From assembly GCA_016789305.1 (NCBI GenBank), contig JAEURJ010000008.1, positions 124,001 through 188,000 on the forward strand: 64,000 bases of DNA, read 5' to 3'. The DNA is from Anaerolineales bacterium. Lineage in GTDB: Bacteria; Chloroflexota; Anaerolineae; Anaerolineales; Villigracilaceae. The position numbers and the translations under genes were made by a program. Shown here one piece after another: positions 36,875-46,659 of the stretch (the first letter of the stretch is position 1; every line of letters begins with the position of its first letter). The notes below the pieces were generated by a model. The model was not told where the DNA came from and did no database searches. It saw only the letters and a program-made list of their open reading frames with translations.

Positions 36875-36901
36875 GTTACATTCCCGTACGCTAATGCTGT
36901 G

Positions 36902-38152
36902 TTAACCCTCTGAATTTCGAATATTGGGCCGAAACAACTGAATCGAGCCAATAATTGCCAGGCAAATAATTCCACAGATGAGCGCCGTAATGGAAAGCGT
37001 GAATTCCTGCGTCATCCACCCGACCAGGAGACTGCCGAATGGTGCAATTCCTTGCAACGCCCATAAATAAATACTGAAGACTCGTCCACGCAAAGCGTTT
37101 GGCACTTGAAGTTGAATCAGCGTGTTCATGGTTGCAAGCTGAGTTACTGCACCCCAGCCCATTAAGGCGATCACGATCATGGCGGGCCATAGTGAATGTG
37201 AAAAGGGAATGGCGATCATTCCGAGAATGAACAGTCCTTCTCCCAAAAGTAGACGTAAACCGCGCCAACGGGCGGTATTGTTGAAAGCGATCATAAAAGC
37301 GGCAATCAATGCGCCAACACCTTGTGCGGTGTAGATCATGCTATTGCGCAGGTCAACAATTGCCCGGGTATCCGTAGCCTGTTTGAGCAGGTCTTGTGAA
37401 ACTACTGGGAGTTGCTGAGTAATTGGAAAAGCGAGCAGACCCAGTGTGGCGGCGATTACGATGAGCAACCCGACCGATGAATTTTTGAAAAGATACTGGG
37501 TGCCTTCGCGCAATTCCTGCCGCATCGATAAGCCGCGTGGCTGTTGAGGCTCGGAGAATTTCGGATGGACGAAGAACAAACTGATCAGTATTGCGGCAAA
37601 ACTGATTGCATTGACCAGGAAGATCCAACCCTCACCATTTTCTTTAAAAAACAGCAAGGCAGGAGCAACCAAAGCTGGGCCAAGCACGCGTGATAAATTA
37701 AATGCAGTGGATTGCAATGCAATGGCATTTGGGAGTGCGTCGCGTCCGACAAGTTCGATCAACATGGCCTGGCGTGCTGTGATCTCAAAAGCGGTCGCGA
37801 TTCCGAGGATCAGAGACAGCAAAACGATGTGCCATATCTGGATATGTCCACCCAGTGCAAGGAAAGCCAGGTCAAAAGTGTCCACCATCATCACTGCTTG
37901 CATTGCAATAATGACTCTGCGTTTGTCCACATGTTCGATGATGACTCCGCCGGGGATGGCAAGGAAGAAGGTAGGCAGGGTGAGTGCGAAACCGATCAGT
38001 CCAAGATCAAATGGACGGCCGCTGAGACGATAGGCAAGCAGAGGCTGTGCTGTGTTTTGCATGGACGTGCCGATCAATGAGATCAGATGACCCACCCAAA
38101 AGATGGCGAAGTCACGTGAGGCCAGCGCCGGAAAGCGCTGGGAGAGGTTCAT
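36902..38152 (-). CDS. MFS transporter (EntS/MFS_3-like)
   Basis: 416 residues from the ATG at 38152 (an in-frame ATG at 38167 is possible). Twelve membrane segments; typical starting block LASRDFAIFWVGHLISLIG, loop-2/3 motif region GGVIIEHVDKRRVIIAMQ, and mid-protein cytosolic loop with SMRQELREGTQYL. This is the pattern of the EntS-like exporter branch (MFS_3), drug or siderophore exporters. Substrate unknown. Confidence 0.9.
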   Translation of the reverse strand: MNLSQRFPALASRDFAIFWVGHLISLIGTSMQNTAQPLLAYRLSGRPFDLGLIGFALTLPTFFLAIPGGVIIEHVDKRRVIIAMQAVMMVDTFDLAFLALGGHIQIWHIVLLSLILGIATAFEITARQAMLIELVGRDALPNAIALQSTAFNLSRVLGPALVAPALLFFKENGEGWIFLVNAISFAAILISLFFVHPKFSEPQQPRGLSMRQELREGTQYLFKNSSVGLLIVIAATLGLLAFPITQQLPVVSQDLLKQATDTRAIVDLRNSMIYTAQGVGALIAAFMIAFNNTARWRGLRLLLGEGLFILGMIAIPFSHSLWPAMIVIALMGWGAVTQLATMNTLIQLQVPNALRGRVFSIYLWALQGIAPFGSLLVGWMTQEFTLSITALICGIICLAIIGSIQLFRPNIRNSEG

Positions 38153-38175
38153 TCTAAATCCATGCATTTACTTGT

Positions 38176-38847
38176 TTATTGAACAGGAACGATCAGTTCT
38201 GCGCGGTCATTGTTTGGAGTGTTGACCATCGTCGAAACAGGGTGGGCGGACATTTTGTCAGCGGGGAAGGATTTGATGAGGTGGAGCAGGCTGTCGGGAG
38301 TCCGAGGCGTGGAGTCCAGCCATTCGGCATAATCCTTTTGATTCAAAATAACGGGCATCCGATTGTGCAGCGTGGACATGAGTTCATTCGGCTCGGTGGT
38401 GATGATGGTGCAGGTGCGCAGCGTGCCGCCATCAGGGGAATGCCATTCATCCCATAAGCCGGCAAACGCAAAAGGTTTGCGATCTTTCATGTGGATGAAA
38501 TATGGTGTTTTTGTTTTTACACCGGGTGATGACTTCCATTCATAAAATCCGTCGGTGAGAATGAGGCAGCGCTTGTATTTGAAACCACCTCGAAAGGACG
38601 GCTTTTCCGCGATCGTTTCACCGCGCGCATTGATGAGTTTGCTGGCAATCGCCGGGTCTTTGGACCATGAGGGAATTAACCCCCAGAGAAAGAAATCGGC
38701 TGTATTTTTTCCGTCGTTGGGAATCGCAAGAACCGGTTGCGTGGGTGCGATGTTGAAGCGCGGGGTAAATTGGGAGGGAAATGTAAAACCATTAAATACA
38801 TCCTCCGCCTGCGCCGGGTCCGTTGTGAGTGTAAATCTTCCGCACAT
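38176..38847 (-). CDS. SOS response-associated peptidase (YedK/HMCES)
   Basis: Forms a stable thiazolidine cross-link with abasic sites in single-stranded DNA through its N-terminal cysteine. 223 residues from the ATG at 38847, which places the catalytic cysteine at position 2 (MCGRFTLT); upstream in-frame ATGs are therefore wrong. Other SRAP residues: NARGETI, GFYEWK, and the histidine in STLHNRMPVIL. Starts 1 nt after the kinase stop, so cotranscribed with it. Confidence 0.96.
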   Translation of the reverse strand: MCGRFTLTTDPAQAEDVFNGFTFPSQFTPRFNIAPTQPVLAIPNDGKNTADFFLWGLIPSWSKDPAIASKLINARGETIAEKPSFRGGFKYKRCLILTDGFYEWKSSPGVKTKTPYFIHMKDRKPFAFAGLWDEWHSPDGGTLRTCTIITTEPNELMSTLHNRMPVILNQKDYAEWLDSTPRTPDSLLHLIKSFPADKMSAHPVSTMVNTPNNDRAELIVPVQ

Positions 38848-38848
38848 T

Positions 38849-41800
38849 TTATGACTCCTTTTGCGGCTGTTGAAGAGTGAAGTAGAAAGTAGTGCCTTCA
38901 CCAACTTTTGATTCGATCCAAATTCGGCCGCCGTGTACTTCAATGATTCTTTTCACGAGGGCCAGACCTATGCCCGTGCCGGTTGAATCTGACTCGAGTT
39001 TGTTAAACAAACCAAATATTTTTTCATGATATTCGGGTGCGATCCCAATGCCATTATCTTTCACGTAGAATATCGGCTGCTGAAGCCCGTTTACCAAAGA
39101 GCCTACCTGGATATGGGGTATTGGCTGATCTCCCATGAATTTTATTGCATTTTCGAGCAGGTTTTGAAGAACTTCGACCAATCGTATATGGTCGCCTTTA
39201 ACGATAACGTCGCTTTCATGATATTCGATGGCGGCGCCGCTTTCCCTGATCTGGCCTTGAAGGATTTCCACAGCATCCTTTACGATATTGTTGAAGGGAA
39301 TTTCAACCGGGGTGTTGATCAAGCGCCCGATCCGCGAAAGTTCCAGCAGGTCTTTGAGGAGCAGTTGCATTTTGTCCACTGCCATGCGGATGCGGTGTAA
39401 ATTGTTTTGGAGTTTTTCGAAATCTCCGGCGCGGGCATCCTTTTCCACATATCCCAGAAAGCCGTTGATGGTCACCAAAGGTGACTTTAAGTCGTGCGAA
39501 ACTGTGTAAGTAAACCTCTCCAATTCTCCGTTCTTGGATTCCAGTTCTTCAATGAAATTTTTTCTTTGTGCGAGTTCACTTTGGAGGGCACTGTTAAGCC
39601 GGGAGTTCTCAATGCCAAGCCCGGCATATCCGGCGAAGAGTCGTAAACCTTCGAGCTGCGCATCCGTTATGGGGCGCCCCGTAATTTTATTGTCCACGGA
39701 AATAAATGCCACTGGTTTATCCCCAGCCCATGCGGGGATGGAGGCGAAATCTTTTACACCATACATAATACTATCCGGGGATGTGATGCCATAATCTGTT
39801 TCAAAGTCGCGTGTCAAATAAATTGAATCGGGATTCTCAAGCACGCGGCGAAAAGGCAGAGTTCCCAGGTTGTTTATGTCGTTAATAAAATACTTGATAT
39901 TCCATTCATCAGTCATCTCCCCTTTGTTGTTGGTTCCAAATGTGCCATCCATTGAAACTTGATCGGAGTTGTACAGGAAGGTCGCCACACGATCAAAACC
40001 GAGGTCGTCATGAACCCCGTGCCAGATGATCTTAAGGGTTGTACGAAGGTCATTGACTTCTGTTACCGATTGGCCTAATTTGACCACTTTCTCCAGGATG
40101 GCGCGACGGTCCCTTTCGCGTTCCTCTGCGAGCTTCTGTTGGTTTAATTCATTTTGTACAGCTTCATACAAACGGGAGTTTTCAATTGCAAGACCTGCAT
40201 ACCCTGCGAACAGGCGTAATGCTTCAAGTTGTTCATCTGAAATGGGACGTTGTGTGATCAACGTGTCTGCACAAATCACGGCGACCGGTTTCTCTCCAGA
40301 CCAGGCTGCGACCGCTACAAAGTGCTTAACTCCATACATATCATGATTTTCATCAATGTTGTCGTCCTCCTGGTCGTAATTGCTTGAGAAGTAAAACCCA
40401 TCAGGTTTTTCGAGCAATTTTTCAAATGTTGATTCTGCCTCGATGGGAAAGCTAAGGTGCCAATTATCCACCATTTGACCATTGTTATCCGTGCCGTAGG
40501 TGTCATCCATCATATTGGTGTCGAAGTTATAAAGAAAGATCACCTGGCGATCAAACTCAAGTTCATGATGAATACCATTCCAGATCTTTTTGATCGTTTC
40601 TCGTAGATTGTCGCGTTCGGTAACGATTTTTCCCAGGGCGATAATTTTTTCCAGTAATTCCCGGCGTTTTTGTTGTTTTGACTCGACTTCCTTTCGTTCT
40701 GTAATATCCCGCGCGATGCCGGTGGTGCCGATTACAGCGCCTGCCGAGTTGAATATGGGTGTCTTAATGGTTTCCACCCAGCCCTCATTCCCAAGCGAAT
40801 CCCTTTGTTTCTCTTCAATACGCCTAAGTTTTTGACTTTGAATGACGAACGCATCATCTTCGCGGTAGGCTTTTGCGAAATTCTCATCCCAAAGATCGTA
40901 ATCTGTTTTCCCGATAATTTCTTCGATTTTCCGTCCCGCGGTCATTGCAAATTTTTCATTGACTGCAAGATATCGGCTGTTCCGGTCCTTCAACCAGGCC
41001 ATGTCGGGTATATTTTGGACCATGCTGGCCTGATGTTGAAGCGATTCCTTTTCCGCTTCCTCCGCCATTTTGATTTCGGTCACATCCTGGACCGAACCGA
41101 TGATCCCGGTCATCTTGTTCGTTTTTTGATCCCAGACCGGGAGCGCCGATATTCGAGACCAATGGATCTCGCCATTTTTTGTGATTGTGCGAATGTCGGA
41201 TTTTATTCTTTCATTTCTGGAGAGTGCAGCAAGATCTTGGGCATCTTTTTCGACATCTTCCGGATGAATGTGCCCAAGCCAGCCTCCCGTCGCCACGTAT
41301 TCTTCGTAGGTATACCCTGTGATTTTTTCGAATGCCCCGCCCACCCAGTTCATTTTATTAATACCGTGGTCGTCGATAACGGTTTCGTAGATGTAATCGC
41401 TACTTAAGCTCGAAACAAGTCTGTATTTATCCTCACTTGCACGGGCGTGCTGTAGCGCAACTTGTATGGTGTGAGAAGATAAATGCTGCAGAACCACCAG
41501 CAGAGGAAAGATGATGGCAGTTAATACCCAAAGAGATTCAGATGAACCTGCTCCTGTATTCACCAGGGCGCCAATCTTCTCGGCATACACCATATACCCA
41601 CCAGCGATGATGGAAAGAATTGTTACAAAGGACGATATCCGCGCTCCTAAAAGAATGCCTGTGATAATAATGACCAATGGGTAGCCCAGAAAATAGGCCT
41701 CATCGCTAACTCCGGATGAGGTTGCCGCGGTGCCAGTGATAAGAAACCAAAAAGAAATCACGTGAAGATAAGAGGCGACTTTGATTTGCCCATTTTGGAT

Positions 41801-42016
41801 GAGGTATAGCAGTGTAAAATTAATAATTTCTGCAAAGATGACCTGCACTATGGCGCGCGAAATTTCGTGTGGGGTCATGATAATTGTGTAAAGAAGATAT
41901 AGAAGTGGGATGAAAATTAATGTCCGCACGATCGAATGCAGCAGGTAGGCACGATGAGTCTTTTCCTGGTCTTCGAATACGGGGGCGGTGAAAAAAATTT
42001 TCAGATTCGATATCAT
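38849..42016 (-). CDS. membrane sensor histidine kinase: 6TM-PAS-PAS-GAF-GAF-HisKA-HATPase
   Basis: About 1055 residues from the ATG at 42016 (an in-frame TTG at 42025 overlaps selB). Order: about six membrane helices (20-190), PAS with PAC (about 205-325), second PAS (about 330-450), two duplicated GAF-like domains (about 455-625 and 630-800; both contain a LRLFAGYAGLAIENSRL-type end), HisKA with phospho-histidine in VSHDLKSPL, and HATPase with NLLENAIKF, DNGIGIAPEY and GTGIGLALVK. All catalytic motifs are intact. No response regulator adjoins it. Lies between selB and the SRAP gene in one operon. Confidence 0.92.
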   Translation of the reverse strand: MISNLKIFFTAPVFEDQEKTHRAYLLHSIVRTLIFIPLLYLLYTIIMTPHEISRAIVQVIFAEIINFTLLYLIQNGQIKVASYLHVISFWFLITGTAATSSGVSDEAYFLGYPLVIIITGILLGARISSFVTILSIIAGGYMVYAEKIGALVNTGAGSSESLWVLTAIIFPLLVVLQHLSSHTIQVALQHARASEDKYRLVSSLSSDYIYETVIDDHGINKMNWVGGAFEKITGYTYEEYVATGGWLGHIHPEDVEKDAQDLAALSRNERIKSDIRTITKNGEIHWSRISALPVWDQKTNKMTGIIGSVQDVTEIKMAEEAEKESLQHQASMVQNIPDMAWLKDRNSRYLAVNEKFAMTAGRKIEEIIGKTDYDLWDENFAKAYREDDAFVIQSQKLRRIEEKQRDSLGNEGWVETIKTPIFNSAGAVIGTTGIARDITERKEVESKQQKRRELLEKIIALGKIVTERDNLRETIKKIWNGIHHELEFDRQVIFLYNFDTNMMDDTYGTDNNGQMVDNWHLSFPIEAESTFEKLLEKPDGFYFSSNYDQEDDNIDENHDMYGVKHFVAVAAWSGEKPVAVICADTLITQRPISDEQLEALRLFAGYAGLAIENSRLYEAVQNELNQQKLAEERERDRRAILEKVVKLGQSVTEVNDLRTTLKIIWHGVHDDLGFDRVATFLYNSDQVSMDGTFGTNNKGEMTDEWNIKYFINDINNLGTLPFRRVLENPDSIYLTRDFETDYGITSPDSIMYGVKDFASIPAWAGDKPVAFISVDNKITGRPITDAQLEGLRLFAGYAGLGIENSRLNSALQSELAQRKNFIEELESKNGELERFTYTVSHDLKSPLVTINGFLGYVEKDARAGDFEKLQNNLHRIRMAVDKMQLLLKDLLELSRIGRLINTPVEIPFNNIVKDAVEILQGQIRESGAAIEYHESDVIVKGDHIRLVEVLQNLLENAIKFMGDQPIPHIQVGSLVNGLQQPIFYVKDNGIGIAPEYHEKIFGLFNKLESDSTGTGIGLALVKRIIEVHGGRIWIESKVGEGTTFYFTLQQPQKES

Positions 42017-42021
42017 AAAAC

Positions 42022-43923
42022 TCAACCTTTTAGTCTACGTGCATCCCCGTCCCGCATGGTGATCCCCATCGCATCAAGGTGTTCCAAAATAGCTTGCGCA
42101 TACTTCCTGGTTGTACCCAGCATGTCGCGCACTTCGGCCAGTGTGATCTTTTCTTTTTTGGAAAGTGTCTCACGGATCAATTCCACAATCCTGTCGTAAT
42201 CCCGTTTTCGGAAAACGATATCGGTGGATACAACGAATAACTCATTCAACTCAACCAATGCGCCAAAAACACCCTCGCCAACTTCTGTCTGTGATTCTTT
42301 GATACTTGGCGGCCCAAACGGATTTTCAGAAAACTTCCGCATCAATGTCTGGATCTTTGCCTGCTCCAGCTCATTGAATTTGATTTCATGCCCTTGTATT
42401 GCAACCAACTTGCCTTTTTCAATCAGAAGCTGACCTTTGGCAAGCATTGCGATAACGGCGTTGAAGAACCGCGGCGAAAGTTTGAGTTTGCTTTTTAGTT
42501 CCTCGCGAGGAATACCGGCGCGTAAAGGGAAATTCTCGTGATGGGTTTGAACGATTTGCAGAACCCGCTCGCGTAGTATGTTCCATTGTGGAATTGCAAT
42601 GGCGAGCAAGTCGCTTGTTATTGTTTCAACACCATCTTCCAGCAGAATTAACTTTTCACTGGTGATCAGTTCTTGCAACGCCTCGCCAGCGGATGTGGAT
42701 TCCAATCTGGAACGCAGGATGATTTCTTTGATGGATGCTCCTTGTAAGCCAAGCGCAGCTTCAAACAAAATGTCCGCTGGAGAGCCTTGAGAAAGAGAAG
42801 CCAATGACTTTAAAACATTTTCATCAAACCGCTTGTGCCTGCCCTTGGGTTGATGGTCAATGATGACACCACCGCCGAGCGTTTCGCTGGGGGAGGGTCT
42901 GCGAAGGATATACCTATCTCCGCGAACAGTTACGATCGGATCCCGCAGTTCCAGTTGTATCCAGCCTTCCTCGCCGGGGTTGAGTTCCTCAGTGCCCAAT
43001 AGCCGCAGGTTTGCAATGGTTTCACTTGCACCTACGAAAAATTTCACTTCAGTGGAATGTGTCAGTGCAGTACTGGCATCTTTCAGCAAACGGAAACGTG
43101 CATCGACCCGGCGTGTGATCTGATACTGCATAGGATCTCTATGCACAACCACTTCGCCACGCCTTATTGTTTCCGCGTCAACGCCTGAAATGTTTACAGC
43201 AGTTCTGGAGCCGGGAACCGCTGTGTCTTCTTTTTTTTTGTGGGTTTGCAAACCGCGAATGCGTCCCTCCTGGCCCGAGGGAAGAATGATTACTTCATCA
43301 CCGACTGATAATCGTCCGTCGGCCAACGTGCCGGTGACAATGGTGCCAAAACCGCTCATGCTGAAAACTCGGTCTATCGGCAGGCGCGGGCGGTTAAGAT
43401 CTGGTCGAACAGGTTTGCTTTCCAGAATTTTTTCGATGGAAATTAATAGCTCTTTCAAGCCTGTTTTGTTTTTTGCAGACACGCGCAGGATCGGAGCATC
43501 TTTCAGGATGGTTTCACTTACAGCGAGGCGAATATCTTTTTCCAACAGATCAAGCCACCCTGAGTCCGAAGCGAGATCTGTTTTTGTCAATACGATCAAT
43601 CCAGCGGGGATTTGCAGCAAATCCAGAATTGCGAGATGTTCTTTTGTTTGCGGCATCACGCCTTCATCAGCGGCGATGACAAGAAGTGCCGCATCAATTC
43701 CGCCGATGCCTGAGAGCATGTTCTCGATAAAATCCCTATGCCCCGGCACATCGACAATTCCCACTTCTTCTCCGTTGGGCAGGTTCATCCAACCGAAGCC
43801 CAGTTCGATGGTCATTTCGCGGGCTTGTTCTTCTTTGAGGCGATCGGGATGTGTGCCTGTGAGTGCCTCAATTAAAGTGGACTTGCCATGGTCAACATGG
43901 CCTGCTGTGCTGATGACTCTCAT
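42022..43923 (-). CDS. selB: selenocysteine-specific elongation factor SelB
   Basis: Delivers Sec-tRNA to UGA codons that carry a SECIS hairpin. 633 residues: GTPase domain with GHVDHGKST (8-16), DVPGHRDF and LTKTDLA; two beta barrels; and a C-terminal winged-helix array (about 400-633) that binds SECIS RNA. The extended C-terminus and the TAGHVDHGKS start separate it from EF-Tu. A TAAAAT box 6 nt before the ATG suggests a leaderless start. It supports selenocysteine insertion in the gene at 25508. selA, selC and selD are not in the window. Confidence 0.96.
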   Translation of the reverse strand: MRVISTAGHVDHGKSTLIEALTGTHPDRLKEEQAREMTIELGFGWMNLPNGEEVGIVDVPGHRDFIENMLSGIGGIDAALLVIAADEGVMPQTKEHLAILDLLQIPAGLIVLTKTDLASDSGWLDLLEKDIRLAVSETILKDAPILRVSAKNKTGLKELLISIEKILESKPVRPDLNRPRLPIDRVFSMSGFGTIVTGTLADGRLSVGDEVIILPSGQEGRIRGLQTHKKKEDTAVPGSRTAVNISGVDAETIRRGEVVVHRDPMQYQITRRVDARFRLLKDASTALTHSTEVKFFVGASETIANLRLLGTEELNPGEEGWIQLELRDPIVTVRGDRYILRRPSPSETLGGGVIIDHQPKGRHKRFDENVLKSLASLSQGSPADILFEAALGLQGASIKEIILRSRLESTSAGEALQELITSEKLILLEDGVETITSDLLAIAIPQWNILRERVLQIVQTHHENFPLRAGIPREELKSKLKLSPRFFNAVIAMLAKGQLLIEKGKLVAIQGHEIKFNELEQAKIQTLMRKFSENPFGPPSIKESQTEVGEGVFGALVELNELFVVSTDIVFRKRDYDRIVELIRETLSKKEKITLAEVRDMLGTTRKYAQAILEHLDAMGITMRDGDARRLKG

Positions 43924-43970
43924 GGGTCTATTTTATCGCTTGTTTCGATAATTACTGAACTTTCCAGCAA

Positions 43971-44008
43971 GATAAAAAATCCCGCAGAGCGCCGCGGGAT
44001 TTTTTATC
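43971..44008. terminator. bidirectional-type terminator before selB
   Basis: GATAAAAAATCCCGC / GCGGGATTTTTTATC, 15-bp perfect stem with an 8-nt loop, at the end of the coiled-coil gene (minus strand). Confidence 0.9.
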
Positions 44009-45205
44009 TTAAGATTTTTTTGTTTTCTTTCCATGCCCCATAATTCGCTGATAGGATGTCATCCATTCATGGATTGCATTCATCAGCTCCTGCAGTTGTT
44101 TTTCGGTGACGTCGGTCGTTTGGTGCATTGCATCCTGCAAATTGTTCGAAACATCATTGATGCTGGTGATGGTCTCGGTTGCTTTTTGAAGATCCTTGCG
44201 GATATCGCGGAATGATTCCTCGGAGGACAGGCTGTATCCCGTCCATCGCTTTTGATCATCGGCCTTGAAACTTACCCATTCCTGACGCAGGCGATCTTCC
44301 GCGAGACGCTGCATTTCGGTGACCTCACTGATGCGGCGTTCAAGTTTGGTATTAAGTTCCATGTATGTTTCCTGGGCTTTTTTGGCACCGCGCAGCGCCT
44401 CATCCAGCTCTTTCACACGGGTTTCAACACCGGCTGCTTCTGTTTGAAAGCTATCGTATTTTTCCCTCCAATCCTTCCATGCACGATCGCGGTCGATTTG
44501 TGCTATGGCCTGCTGGTCCAAAAAGGCGGTTTGCGCCTGCCTCCGTTCTGTTTCAGAGGCCATTAATTCCGAGAATCGGTTTTCCATGTTTCGTATCGAG
44601 TCCGACTGCATGGCGCTTTTTTCCCTGCCTTCATCCACACGTTTGCGGAGAGCTGTAATTTCTCCCTGCAGGTCGGAAACACGCTTGAGATCGTTCTTTC
44701 TTGTTTCATCCAACGCCTTCATCGAATTGCTGACATCTTCATTGGAGCGAATGGAAGCTTCCAGACGGTCCTTTAGGTCGGTCATGTTGTTAAGCGCACG
44801 CTGAAGTTCGCTGCTGCGTTCTTTCAAATCCTTTTTGATCTCTGTGATACTGGCCGGGACCGTGGTTTTTAATTGAGTGACGGTTTTGCTCAGGGCGTCC
44901 AATTCCGCCTGCGTTCGTTTTGCAGTATCTTTTTCACTCTTAAGACGGGCTTTATCGTTTTCGTCAAGCAGTTTGATGATGTCTGCCCGCTGTTTGGTCA
45001 GCATGACTTCAAATTGTTCCATGCGCTTGGCGGCGGGGGAGATCTCGGTCAATTGTTTGGATGCAGCCTTGATCTGCTTTGCCGCCAGATCGACATTCGA
45101 TTCGAAAGAGGTAAGGCGTTCGGTTAATTTGGCGACCGCCTCTTTATTTTCACGCTGTTGATTATCAAGCCATTCAAGGCGTTTGACGATTTGTTCAAAT
45201 TCCAT
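44009..45205 (-). CDS. long coiled-coil protein
   Basis: 398 residues from ATG 45205 (GGAGAA 4 nt upstream); the TTG at 45217 is in frame but lies in the ribosome site. Almost entirely heptad-repeat coiled coil rich in K, E, R, Q and S, without membrane helix or signal peptide; the C-terminus ends in a basic KKTKKS tail. It resembles cytoskeletal or SMC-like rod proteins only in composition. Function unknown. Confidence 0.85.
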   Translation of the reverse strand: MEFEQIVKRLEWLDNQQRENKEAVAKLTERLTSFESNVDLAAKQIKAASKQLTEISPAAKRMEQFEVMLTKQRADIIKLLDENDKARLKSEKDTAKRTQAELDALSKTVTQLKTTVPASITEIKKDLKERSSELQRALNNMTDLKDRLEASIRSNEDVSNSMKALDETRKNDLKRVSDLQGEITALRKRVDEGREKSAMQSDSIRNMENRFSELMASETERRQAQTAFLDQQAIAQIDRDRAWKDWREKYDSFQTEAAGVETRVKELDEALRGAKKAQETYMELNTKLERRISEVTEMQRLAEDRLRQEWVSFKADDQKRWTGYSLSSEESFRDIRKDLQKATETITSINDVSNNLQDAMHQTTDVTEKQLQELMNAIHEWMTSYQRIMGHGKKTKKS

Positions 45206-45261
45206 GGGGTTCTCCAAAAACGGTGGGGAAAAATAGTTTTATAAAATTATAGCACGCGGAT

Positions 45262-46659
45262 TTATTGGCCGATGTGTTCGAACAATGCGGGAAGCCTGGA
45301 AATGAACGGCTGTAAAACCTGCGGAGCCACTCCCAGGATGAAGAGCCCGATCACACCCAGCCCAAGCATGCCGGCCTGGATCCAGGTTTCGTTCACGACC
45401 CAGCCTGAGTTCTCCTCTGCCATGACGAATACAGCCATGGTTCGAAGTGCGCCGATCAATAAGCCGAGCAAACCTGCATATGTCCAAAACGAAATAAATA
45501 GCGATTGTGAGGCAAGCTCTTGCGACAGCGCCAACCGTGAGGGGAACCCCGCCAGAAGTGGGAATCCCGTCATGGATAGATGGGCTGCCAGAATTGCAAT
45601 TACAGCTATGGGATATTTTCTGACAAAACCCTGCACATCACTAAACTGAAGGTTGAACGCTTCACGCTTGATGATCGAGAGTCCCAGAGCCCACACGGCC
45701 AATTCCAAGCCACGTGGAATGAGAAGCAAAAATGTAACGTGAACCACTTCAGCTGATTTGATTCCCATAGCAAGGATGATCAACCCGGTTTCGGCGATGG
45801 CGGTATAGCCCATCATGCGCCCGATGTGTCTTTGTGTGGCCGCCAGCATGCCTCCAGAAGCGACCATGAACACTCCGGCAAATTGAACCGCGCTTGAAAG
45901 TTGCGGAGATGTGCGAAGCCATGCATAGCGGTCAAAAAAATCGAGCGCGAAAATCACAGTGAACATGGGTAAAGCCCAAAGCAGAAAACCTGTCGCGTAG
46001 GGGGAGGCTTCTTCCGTCAGCAACGGAATCCAGTTGTACAGCGGGAAAATCGCGAGAAGAAATGCAAAGCCCAGGCCGAGCATTGTCCCGGCTTGTGTGG
46101 TCAGACCAATGTTGCCCGGGCTGGCCTCCACACCTGCGAGCATCCATCCGGAAAACAAGATGAATGGCATGGCAAGTGTTTGATAAATGATGAAACGGAT
46201 CACTCCGCGCTTTGGCTTTTGATACGGTGGCACCAGCAGTGGAATTACCAACATGGCTGCCATTTCCAGCAGTAGCGCCGCGAAGAGAAATGGCTCAACG
46301 GCGATGGATGCAGTGAGCAGGGAAACGATCATTAAGCCGATGGCGACAAAGCGATTTGCTGTTCCCGATGCCTGGGTGCCAAAAAACCATAGGGCCGCCA
46401 CACCATAAATCACAGCCAGTAATGGGCCATCCGCCGTGCTGAAGATAAAACTGCGTCCAAGAATTTGAACCGATGCGGATATTTTCAGTGAAACCGTTCC
46501 AACGAGAAGTGCTGTGTCAATTGGGAAGATCAATGCCGAGAGGGAAAGAAGAACAGCAATCGTTCCGCCGATGGCAGCTGAGAATCGTTCGTGTATAAAG
46601 AAGAGGATAATGCCCCCGACCAGAAAGGGAACAAAGATCCAAATGGCTGGTGCGCTCAT
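45262..46659 (-). CDS. NuoN/MrpD-like proton-translocating membrane subunit
   Basis: 465 residues with about 14 membrane helices. It shows the antiporter-like proton-pumping fold: a lysine/glutamate-bearing central bundle, with blocks FPLYNWIPLLTEEASPYATGF (helix 7 region) and HIGRMMGYTAIAETGLII (helix 8 region), which match the NuoL/M/N family (usual H-W-LP-AH and I-K-R-AY-S-I blocks). Third gene of a three-gene cluster (47275, 46656, 45262) overlapping its neighbour by 4 bp. No NADH, quinone or hydrogenase module is adjacent. Confidence 0.85.
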   Translation of the reverse strand: MSAPAIWIFVPFLVGGIILFFIHERFSAAIGGTIAVLLSLSALIFPIDTALLVGTVSLKISASVQILGRSFIFSTADGPLLAVIYGVAALWFFGTQASGTANRFVAIGLMIVSLLTASIAVEPFLFAALLLEMAAMLVIPLLVPPYQKPKRGVIRFIIYQTLAMPFILFSGWMLAGVEASPGNIGLTTQAGTMLGLGFAFLLAIFPLYNWIPLLTEEASPYATGFLLWALPMFTVIFALDFFDRYAWLRTSPQLSSAVQFAGVFMVASGGMLAATQRHIGRMMGYTAIAETGLIILAMGIKSAEVVHVTFLLLIPRGLELAVWALGLSIIKREAFNLQFSDVQGFVRKYPIAVIAILAAHLSMTGFPLLAGFPSRLALSQELASQSLFISFWTYAGLLGLLIGALRTMAVFVMAEENSGWVVNETWIQAGMLGLGVIGLFILGVAPQVLQPFISRLPALFEHIGQ

